The translations under genes and the position numbers were made by a program. Source: Flavobacteriaceae bacterium EG-1 (lineage in GTDB: Bacteria > Bacteroidota > Bacteroidia > Flavobacteriales > Flavobacteriaceae). From it: 64,000 nucleotides of DNA. Of this stretch, positions 1 to 7,199 are shown in pieces (position 1 is the first letter of the stretch; each line of letters begins with the position of its first letter). The stretch is from assembly GCF_009649685.1 (NCBI RefSeq), contig NZ_WJPK01000002.1:226202-290201 (forward strand). Reading direction: 5' to 3'. Under the pieces are notes generated by a model, which was not told where the DNA came from, did not search any database, and was given only the letters and a program-made list of their open reading frames with translations.

Positions 1-665
1 TTATTCCCACCTAATTGATACGGAGTCTGCATCCATTCATCAATGAATTCATATAGTTTAAGATTGGTAATTCTTTCTGGTGGAACACCTATTAAATCAG
101 CATATTTAAGCTGTAGAGGAGTATATATTATCTTTGGCGGCTTTGAAACAATCTCCTTTTCAACTACCGGTTTTGGAACCTCTTCATTAACAGCAGGTTT
201 TGGAACTTCTTTATTAATAATCGGGTTTGGCACATCCTCATAGATAAACTCCACATCATTCGCTACTTCCTTTTTTTTAAACCAAGACTTAGCAATTGGC
301 ATTTCCCCATTACTTTTTCGCTCCGTATTTCTATTTTTTCTTTCCTTATTAGTTATTAGCAATCCGATATTTTCAAGTTTTAACCTTTTACCTTGAACAA
401 TATAAATATCCAACTCTCTTATTTCATAACCAGGTTTTGAAATCATTAATACATGATTACCTTTTACCTCTTCATTAAGCGCTATGGTAAAACTTCCTTC
501 CATATCCGAAACTTGTTCAATACTAGTATTTTTGATAGCTATTCTAGCATTGGAAACCTTGTTGCTTTCCACTACATCTTCAATTATTCCCACAACAGAT
601 GTGTTTTGTGAAAATGAATTAACACAAATGCAATAAAACAAAAGAAATTTCAATATTATTTTCAT
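1..665 (-). CDS. NlpC/P60-type cell-wall hydrolase with carboxypeptidase-regulatory-like domain (3' part missing)
   Basis: The reading frame opens with ATG at 665 and runs off the left edge without a stop, giving about 221 residues. It begins with a signal peptide (MKIILKFLLFYCICVNSFSQ), followed by a carboxypeptidase-regulatory-like beta-sandwich at about residues 22-100 (VVGIIEDVVESNKVSNARI, then DMEGSFTIAL). A basic stretch and a linker with repeated EVPKP units follow at about 140-180. The last residues, ITNLKLYEFIDEWMQTPYQL then GG, match the start of the NlpC/P60 (C40) endopeptidase fold, whose catalytic Cys usually follows shortly after. The catalytic Cys, His and third residue lie outside the window, so activity is inferred. 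Expected role: secreted or periplasmic peptidoglycan cleavage. It diverges from the DUF5723 gene across a 545-base gap. Confidence 0.7.
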   Translation of the reverse strand, partial: MKIILKFLLFYCICVNSFSQNTSVVGIIEDVVESNKVSNARIAIKNTSIEQVSDMEGSFTIALNEEVKGNHVLMISKPGYEIRELDIYIVQGKRLKLENIGLLITNKERKNRNTERKSNGEMPIAKSWFKKKEVANDVEFIYEDVPNPIINKEVPKPAVNEEVPKPVVEKEIVSKPPKIIYTPLQLKYADLIGVPPERITNLKLYEFIDEWMQTPYQLGGN

Positions 666-736
666 AAAAATCTTTAAATCACAAGGCTAACACCTACCTT
701 TTCGGGCTTTTAAAATTATTAAAAAAAAAGTGAATA

Positions 737-779
737 GCTAAGATTCTCAACAATTAACACTTTACTTTAAAATCTTAGC
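737..779. repeat. Inverted repeat GCTAAGATT / AATCTTAGC
   Basis: GCTAAGATT (737-745) and AATCTTAGC (771-779) are perfect 9-base arms with a 25-base spacer, lying 72-114 bases upstream of the leftward NlpC-type start. A poly-A run at 721-729 would read as poly-T after the hairpin on the minus strand, but the long loop makes it a poor terminator. An operator is equally possible. Confidence 0.35.
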
Positions 780-1067
780 CTTGGGGAATATTCTTTTCAA
801 TGTGTTTCATACGAAAATCCTTTCATAGAACTATCAATTTAACGACATATAAATCAATAATATTTCAAATAAGAATAAATTTTATTGATTTAGCACTTTT
901 AGATATTCATTTTAAATAATTTTAGTTTTTTAAAAATCTCTTTTATCATTACTTTGTGCCAGTATAAAAGTAGCCAATTTTAACCTCTTGAATTCAACGA
1001 GTTACTATCCTTTTCGTTCAAAAACAGTATAACCTCGATTAAAGGACATAATAACTTAAATTGCGTA

Positions 1068-1098
1068 TTGGTTTCTTTTTTCATAAGTTATATGTTTG
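1068..1098 (+). promoter_or_regulatory. Bacteroidota-type promoter for the DUF5723 gene
   Basis: TTG at 1068-1070 is followed after 20 bases by TATGTTTG at 1091-1098, an exact fit to the Bacteroidota consensus TTG-N17-23-TAnnTTTG. Transcription would start near 1104, leaving a leader of about 107 bases before the ATG at 1211. Confidence 0.5.
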
Positions 1099-1210
1099 TA
1101 AAAAAGGAGAATATTGTTTTAAATTAAAGCATAATTTGATTTTCATTATCTTGAATTTAGAATGGAAATGATACCTTTTTAAAAAAAATCAAGTTGAAAA
1201 TCAATCAAGA

Positions 1211-2611
1211 ATGAAAATTGTATTTTATTTCACGCTCTTTCTGTTTTGTTCTCAACTTTGTTTTAGTCAATCATTTGTAGGGTATGAAACTGATAACTTT
1301 AATGGGATTCATGGGATTCTAGTTAATCCTGGCAATACGGCATATCAGAAAAATAAAGCTGAAGTTAATTTGTTTTCCTTTGGAGGTACATCGACCAACG
1401 ATTTTTTTCAACAAAGTGTTTTTGATATTTTTGATGGTAATTTTGATATTACTAAATTAAATTCTAGAGCTAGTAATGAAAACATTGTTTTTGAAAACTC
1501 AGAAGTTGTAGGGCCCTCATTTGTATTAGATTTAGACCCTAAAAAATTTAGTGTTGCATTATTTTCTAAACTTCGAAAAATAAGCAATTACAATAGTGTT
1601 AATGGAGATTTATTCTTAAGTATAGAAAATAATTTTCCTAATAATGACTTTGATATAAATCAAGAAAACTTTCATGGCACCACACATGCATGGGGTGAGT
1701 TGGGTGCATCTTTTGGACATATTCTTGTTGATCGTCTAATTAACGGCAACGAAAAACATCTATTAAAGGCAGGTGTAACCCTAAAATGGCTAAGAGGCAT
1801 AGGTATAGGCATAGGTTATTCTAATAATATCACGGGCGAATATTCTACAGATGACACTCAATTGAATCTGAATGGCGACTTTTCATACCTTGAAAAAGGC
1901 ATTCAAAATTCTGGATTAGAAGATTTTATTAAAGAAACAAGTGGCCAAGGTGTTGGAATGGATTTAGGCTTTTCTTATGAATGGCAAACTCGTAAATCGA
2001 TAAAAGAAGATGATAGAAAGGAAGATTATCGAGCTCTAAATCAATATCGTTTAAAAGTCGGTGTTTCTGTATTAGATATTGGTAGAATTGACTACGGAAA
2101 TGCTTTCCTAAAAAACTATGCTCTTAATGGCCCAATTACTAACAATGCATTTGAGAGTGCTGCTAATTTTACAGATATTTTAAATGATTATCTTGTAATT
2201 CCTTCTACAGAAGGCAAACTAAAAATTCAATTACCAACAAGGGTAAGAGCTGAGGTAGATTTTAAAATTAAACCCTTTATATATGCCAATATTGTTCACA
2301 ATCAATCAATTGTAAAATCAAATACACTATACAACAACTACGTAACTAGCTCTACAACATTGACTGCACGATACGAAACTCGTAAATTAAGTGCTTATTT
2401 ACCAATTACAATTAGCCAATATGGGACAATTGATTTAATTGAAAGCAATGGTTTAGATGTAGGTCTTGGTATAAATATTTTTGGATTTGTTCACATAGGT
2501 TCAGGCAGTGTAATTTCCAATCTTATAACAACAAAAAATGCACGTGCAAACACAGCTAATTTTTATTGTGGCCTCAAAATACCAATTAGCTATAATATTT
2601 TAGACAAATAA
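1211..2611 (+). CDS. DUF5723 family outer-membrane beta-barrel protein
   Basis: The 466-residue protein starts with a signal peptide (MKIVFYFTLFLFCSQLCFSQ) and continues with GYETDNFNGIHGILVNPGN, the N-terminal signature of the DUF5723 family of Bacteroidota. The rest alternates short amphipathic beta strands (for example KHLLKAGVTLKWLRG and AYLPITISQYGTIDLI) and glycine-rich turns, as in a PorP/FadL-like outer-membrane barrel. No enzymatic motif is visible. It is the first gene of a rightward unit with a T9SS surface protein (106-base gap) and a lipoprotein, so a role in surface display or anchoring of that protein is reasonable, but this is inference. The function of DUF5723 is not established. 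Confidence 0.75.
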   Translation: MKIVFYFTLFLFCSQLCFSQSFVGYETDNFNGIHGILVNPGNTAYQKNKAEVNLFSFGGTSTNDFFQQSVFDIFDGNFDITKLNSRASNENIVFENSEVVGPSFVLDLDPKKFSVALFSKLRKISNYNSVNGDLFLSIENNFPNNDFDINQENFHGTTHAWGELGASFGHILVDRLINGNEKHLLKAGVTLKWLRGIGIGIGYSNNITGEYSTDDTQLNLNGDFSYLEKGIQNSGLEDFIKETSGQGVGMDLGFSYEWQTRKSIKEDDRKEDYRALNQYRLKVGVSVLDIGRIDYGNAFLKNYALNGPITNNAFESAANFTDILNDYLVIPSTEGKLKIQLPTRVRAEVDFKIKPFIYANIVHNQSIVKSNTLYNNYVTSSTTLTARYETRKLSAYLPITISQYGTIDLIESNGLDVGLGINIFGFVHIGSGSVISNLITTKNARANTANFYCGLKIPISYNILDK

Positions 2612-2717
2612 AAAAGATAATGCCTTATTAACGAATTCATTAAATACTGCAATTTGGAATAATATAAAACAAAACGCTAGTTAAATGTTCCTGTTTTAGT
2701 TTCTAAAAACATTGAAA

Positions 2718-5657
2718 ATGAAAAAAATACTTTTATTATTTTGTTTGGCTTTTAGTTTGGCCGGTTATAGCCAGAGCTATGATATTGAAATCACTTTAGG
2801 ACCTCAGCTTCAAGATGTGAATGGTTTTTATGTAATTGATAATGGAAATTTAGATCCCACTCTTTCTTTCGATGCTGTAAATTCAGGAGGTGGTCAAGTC
2901 ACATCAGGTCAATTACCTAGCTATGATCTTATAATAAACACATTAGAGAGCACTATCCGTAACCCAGCTTCTGGAGGTAATCCTTTTGACGAAGATATAC
3001 ATGATTTTACCTTAATAACCAATGAGGCCATAACTGTTCCGGTAAATAATGGGATAGATGGCACTTTTGAAGTGATTATTGATGGAGATAGTGATTTTGA
3101 GGCTGACGAATACTTTACAATTGAGGTTTCCACTTCCAATCCCATCCTTAATTTGAAGAATGCTGATCCCGATGGAGTGGTACGGTTTAATATGCGTATT
3201 GAAGACTCATCGGATACGGCTACAGCCACTTTGACAAAAATACAAGACGGCGAGGAAGGAATTCAGGACATCGAATATCGAATAAAAATGAATAAAACAA
3301 ACTATACAAATCAAGACTTAGTTTTTGACATCAATATTAATAATATTAGTACGAGCCCTGAAGATTACACTAACACAACCCAAGCTACAATTGCGAATGG
3401 TCTAGATGAAGTTGTTTTCTCAATACCTATAAACACAGACTTGGAGGTGGAACCATTGGAAAGTCTTGAAACGACTTTGGGATATTCAGGGGCATTTGCA
3501 AGTAGATTAACTGTTACCCAGCCTGGACCGATAGTGGCCACAATTACAGATAATACAAATTGCTCAACAGCTGTTAATTTTACTGATTCCAATTTAGAAG
3601 CATTCTTTTTAGATACTAACAATTATTCAAGTGGTCTTATAAGAGGGGCCTCGGGAAACCTCACAATAAATGATTTAGTGGTAAACGGCAAGGTTTGTGT
3701 TGAAAAGGCTAATTTGTTGACATATTTAGATCTATCCGATGGAATAGGTATAACCTCTTTAGAAGGAATTGAACATTTTGTTAATCTAGAGATTTTATAT
3801 GCGCAGAGAAATCCTATAGTAAGTATTGATTTAAGGGCTAATGTTAATCTAATTGATTTCAGAGCTAATAGAGCCGGCGCCGTAAATGCAGGTCTAGTAG
3901 AATATGTTGATTTAAGAGGACTTTCAAATTTAGAAGTTGTCGCCCTGACCGGTAATATAATCACTGAATTACTGCTTGAGAATAATACCTCATTACAAGT
4001 GCTACATGTTCAAAATAATAATCTTACAGGCAATTTAGACATCTCGACTTTTGAAAATGGCTTGGCAAGGGGCAGTTATGGATATACCCCATTACTTTTA
4101 GATGGTAACCAGTTGAGCTGTATTAAGGTAAATGATTTAACCAATGCTCAAAATAGACTTGACAGTGGCGACTGGGTTGTCGATGACAATAATCTAGTTA
4201 AAACCAATTGTGATGAGCCTACTGCAAGCATAACCGCAAACGACCCTGATGCTTCGGAGGTGGGGCCGGACAATGGACAATTTACGGTAAACTTATCTTC
4301 GCCCGTCCCTTCTGGTTGTTGCCCAATGACAATTAGTTACACTGTTGCTGGAACTGCGCTCCCTGGAGTAGACTACACTGTTTTAACTGGCACAGTCCAA
4401 ATTCCTATAGGAGAAACATCAGCCCCTATTGATATTGACGTTATAGATAATGATGATGCTATTGATAACGAAACTGTAGAACTGACCTTAGATCCAGGCA
4501 GCGGTTATACATTAGGCACACCAAACTCGGCTATAGTAACCATAACTAATAGTGCAACTATCCCAATGGCCACAATTTCTGCAAATGACCCCAATGCTTC
4601 TGAAGTGGGGCCCGACAATGGTCAATTTACCATAGCTTTATCTTCAGCAGTTCCTGCGGGTTGCTGCCCTTTGACTATTAATTATTCTGTAGATGGCACC
4701 GCCATACCAGCAGCCGACTACATTAATCTGACTGGTACTGTTGAAATTCCCATAGGAGCTACATCAGTCACCATTGATATTAATGTTCTAAATAATGATG
4801 ATGCCGATGACATGGAATCTGTTGAAGTAACCTTAGATACAGGAATTGGTTACACCTTGGGAACACCAAACTCGGCCACAGTAACGATTACTAATAGTTT
4901 AGAAGCAAGCACTGATATAGATTTAGATATAGATGATATTATAGTTCTAGTGACCTCCGAAACTTGTGAAGGACAAAATAATGGAGAAATTGAGGTAAGT
5001 ATTTTTAATGAAAATTATACGTTTAGTGTCTTATTAGATGGAGATATTGTTGGACAAGCCTCATTCAATTCTCCTTTCACTATTAATAATCGAAGCACAG
5101 GCGAGCATATAATTTGTTTAAGGACAACGGAATATCCTGATTTTGAACAATGCTTTGGAGTTAACATTAAAGCTTTTGAAGGCCTTAATGTCTCAGGGAG
5201 CACATTTGATATAAATAATTTAACTGCTTCATATTTTGTTGAAGGGAGTAAAAATTATGAGGTATTGGTGAACGAAATAACATATAGTTTCAAATTTAAC
5301 ACCACTTCATCAAAACCTATAGAGGTTCCATTAGATTCCAATACAAACGAAATAATAATTAAGGGCATCTCAGATTGTCAGGGAGTCTTTAAGGAATCTA
5401 TAATTATAGCAGATGAAATTAGAGCTCACCCAAATCCAGTCGTCAATAATTTAGAAATTGATGGAATTCCTAATTCAGAAAATACAGAAATAGCATTATT
5501 TTCAGTATCGGGGGAGCTGATAAAACACTTAAAATTCAAAAACAAGAACTATAAAACCATAAGTGTCCCTATGTATGATATACCGGCTGGTGTTTATCTA
5601 CTTAAAGTTCTACTCCCTAATGATAATAGTTTGGATAAGAAAATCATAAAAAAATAA
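2718..5657 (+). CDS. Large T9SS-secreted surface protein with LRR-like region and two Calx-beta domains
   Basis: The start is taken as the ATG at 2718 because it gives a clean signal peptide (MKKILLLFCLAFSLAGYSQS); an in-frame TTG six bases earlier is less likely. About residues 25-270 form beta-sandwich-like sequence with Calx-beta-like segments. Residues about 280-480 resemble leucine-rich repeats (LEGIEHFVNLEILYAQRNPI, LVEYVDLRGLSNLEVVALTG). Two near-identical Calx-beta-like units follow, each with ANDP.ASEVGPDNGQFT, a CCP pair and a GYTLGTPNSA end. A two-part beta-sandwich module then precedes a T9SS sorting tail beginning HPNPVVNNLEI and ending KKIIKK. The protein should be exported across the outer membrane and attached or released there. 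The following lipoprotein gene starts 5 bases after the stop. Adhesion or glycan binding is plausible; no catalytic residues are recognised. Confidence 0.75.
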   Translation: MKKILLLFCLAFSLAGYSQSYDIEITLGPQLQDVNGFYVIDNGNLDPTLSFDAVNSGGGQVTSGQLPSYDLIINTLESTIRNPASGGNPFDEDIHDFTLITNEAITVPVNNGIDGTFEVIIDGDSDFEADEYFTIEVSTSNPILNLKNADPDGVVRFNMRIEDSSDTATATLTKIQDGEEGIQDIEYRIKMNKTNYTNQDLVFDININNISTSPEDYTNTTQATIANGLDEVVFSIPINTDLEVEPLESLETTLGYSGAFASRLTVTQPGPIVATITDNTNCSTAVNFTDSNLEAFFLDTNNYSSGLIRGASGNLTINDLVVNGKVCVEKANLLTYLDLSDGIGITSLEGIEHFVNLEILYAQRNPIVSIDLRANVNLIDFRANRAGAVNAGLVEYVDLRGLSNLEVVALTGNIITELLLENNTSLQVLHVQNNNLTGNLDISTFENGLARGSYGYTPLLLDGNQLSCIKVNDLTNAQNRLDSGDWVVDDNNLVKTNCDEPTASITANDPDASEVGPDNGQFTVNLSSPVPSGCCPMTISYTVAGTALPGVDYTVLTGTVQIPIGETSAPIDIDVIDNDDAIDNETVELTLDPGSGYTLGTPNSAIVTITNSATIPMATISANDPNASEVGPDNGQFTIALSSAVPAGCCPLTINYSVDGTAIPAADYINLTGTVEIPIGATSVTIDINVLNNDDADDMESVEVTLDTGIGYTLGTPNSATVTITNSLEASTDIDLDIDDIIVLVTSETCEGQNNGEIEVSIFNENYTFSVLLDGDIVGQASFNSPFTINNRSTGEHIICLRTTEYPDFEQCFGVNIKAFEGLNVSGSTFDINNLTASYFVEGSKNYEVLVNEITYSFKFNTTSSKPIEVPLDSNTNEIIIKGISDCQGVFKESIIIADEIRAHPNPVVNNLEIDGIPNSENTEIALFSVSGELIKHLKFKNKNYKTISVPMYDIPAGVYLLKVLLPNDNSLDKKIIKK

Positions 5658-5662
5658 TTGAC

Positions 5663-6331
5663 ATGAAAAGTATAAATATATATGTTATTCTTATCGGAAT
5701 TTTTTCATATTCCTTATGTTCGTGTGAAGGGTCCTTTGAACGCACAACTGAGATAGATCAAGTAGTTACTTTAACATTACCTGAGAATAATCAGGAGTGT
5801 TTTGGAGTAAATTTACCCAATGGAAAAATAGAAGTTAACTTTGATTGGGAAGATGTAAGCGACGCAAATACTTACACTTTAGAATATATAGAAATTGTAA
5901 GTGGTAATTCATTTACTGAAACAAGTTCCAGTTCAAATTTAAATTTAGAATTGGAACCAGGTACACAATTTTCTTGGACCGTAACAACAATTGATGCAAC
6001 AGGAAACCCTATATCAAGTGATTCTTTCAATTTTTACACTGAAGGACTTGCCGATGAAAATCATGTGCCATTTCCAGCTGAAATTGATGAATTAAATAAT
6101 AACAATAATACGTTAACAATTACCTGGAATGGTTCAGACTTAGATAATGACATTGAGTTTTATGATGTATTCTTTTCTGATCAAAATCCTCCAACTTTAT
6201 TAACGCCTGAGACTACTTCTCAGACCCAAACTGTAAATATCGAAACGAGTAAAACTTATTATCTAAATATAAGAACGGTAGATAAAAATGGTAATTTTTC
6301 AGACTCAAAGAAAATAATTAATATTCCTTAA
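5663..6331 (+). CDS. FnIII-like lipoprotein, partner of the T9SS surface protein
   Basis: The 222-residue product has a lipoprotein signal with a lipobox ending SLCSC near residue 20. It contains two fibronectin-III/Ig-like sandwiches: the first begins LTLPENNQECFG, the second is marked by WNGSDLDNDIEFYDVFFSD. It is clearly similar along its length to the lipoprotein at 56531-57232 (shared PENN.EC, F.WE, PFPA, W.GSD.DNDI, and a final T.D..GN.S). Both follow a large T9SS protein directly. Here the spacing is 5 bases, so co-translation is likely. A surface or periplasmic anchor or partner for the upstream protein is the best guess; there is no enzymatic motif. Confidence 0.65.
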   Translation: MKSINIYVILIGIFSYSLCSCEGSFERTTEIDQVVTLTLPENNQECFGVNLPNGKIEVNFDWEDVSDANTYTLEYIEIVSGNSFTETSSSSNLNLELEPGTQFSWTVTTIDATGNPISSDSFNFYTEGLADENHVPFPAEIDELNNNNNTLTITWNGSDLDNDIEFYDVFFSDQNPPTLLTPETTSQTQTVNIETSKTYYLNIRTVDKNGNFSDSKKIINIP

Positions 6332-6955
6332 ATTATTGTTTTTTCTTGATTCTTTTAGCGCCATTATATTGGCCAAATTAGAACTTAACACCCAGTAAAC
6401 AACAGGGTTACAGCACACCTTTTGAATAACTCAAGTTTAATTCTTACCAAACTGATAATCATACAACAAAAGATATCTGGATATTATTGAGCAATTAAAA
6501 TTCAATTACATGGCAAACACTACTTTACCAATAGCAATTAAACAAAGCTAAAATAACAGAGTTAGTGGCAGACAATTGAATAAAATAGAATGGTATGTAA
6601 TTCTATTTGTTACCATCCAAAACATACACTAATAAAATGCATTTCTTAAATAGAAATACTCCAGTAGGCACCAAAAAAATTTACACATGAAAATCTATTA
6701 CCTATCATTGCCCGAGCAATTAGTATTTACACTCAATCTAAAAGTTTTTGAAACATTTAGATTACAATATCAAATTAAAAACATTATACTAAGCTTGTAG
6801 TTATTGAAGTATTCACATATCACCCTATCGAACTTTGTAAATAAAATATAACTAGATCTCATGGGTTTTTTAGACCTCGAATTTTATCCTTATTCAAAAA
6901 TATAAAATGCATTAAATCAACTAAAACAACAATAAAAACACCACAATATTTTTTC

Positions 6956-6981
6956 TTCGGTTCGAGTCCCGTCCAGACCGC
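6956..6981 (+). pseudogene. 3' fragment of a tRNA-Asp gene (probable att-site remnant)
   Basis: The sequence contains the T-loop TTCGAGT (6961-6967), the T-stem 3' strand CCCGT (6968-6972), the acceptor 3' strand CCAGACC (6973-6979) and a G discriminator at 6980. Acceptor strand and G73 fit tRNA-Asp. The T-stem 5' side (6956-6960, TTCGG) no longer pairs properly, and no anticodon arm, D arm or 5' acceptor strand exists upstream, so this is not a functional tRNA. A duplicated tRNA 3' end followed by the native terminator is the usual trace of tyrosine-recombinase integration. Confidence 0.6.
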
Positions 6982-6983
6982 AG

Positions 6984-7013
6984 AAAGCTCTCAAGAAATT
7001 GGGAGCTTTTTTT
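6984..7013 (+). terminator. Intrinsic terminator behind the tRNA fragment
   Basis: AAAGCTCTC (6984-6992) pairs with GGGAGCTTT (7001-7009) through one G-U pair around an 8-base loop, followed by further T residues to 7013. It lies where a tRNA terminator is expected and supports the reading of the tRNA fragment. Confidence 0.7.
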
Positions 7014-7199
7014 CTTTTATATATTTTACTTATCATAATCTATGTAACAACAACACCTTTACAACAATCTCTTTTAAGCACATGTTTTAATTCACAAATA
7101 AATTAGGTATTTTGTGTATTATTCGTTCGTGTCGAAATGACTATTCTTAAGAAATTGAAATAGCTCGTTAAAACCATGATTGCATATTAAAAAATATAT

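Larger units (their letters stand above)
666..1210. other. Divergent intergenic region
   Basis: This 545-base AT-rich stretch separates the leftward NlpC-type gene from the rightward DUF5723 gene. No convincing short gene was seen in it. It holds one 9-base inverted repeat and a good Bacteroidota promoter for the rightward gene, both listed separately. Confidence 0.6.
6332..7199. other. Long intergenic region at a possible element boundary
   Basis: This 868-base AT-rich stretch has no credible open reading frame. Its one recognisable element is a tRNA 3' end plus terminator at 6956-7013. No transposase remnant or other gene fragment could be read from the rest. Confidence 0.6.

Noticed and set aside
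6956-6981. A complete tRNA gene
   Set aside because: Only the T-loop and the 3' acceptor side are present; no anticodon or D arm exists in the upstream 100 bases and the T-stem is broken.
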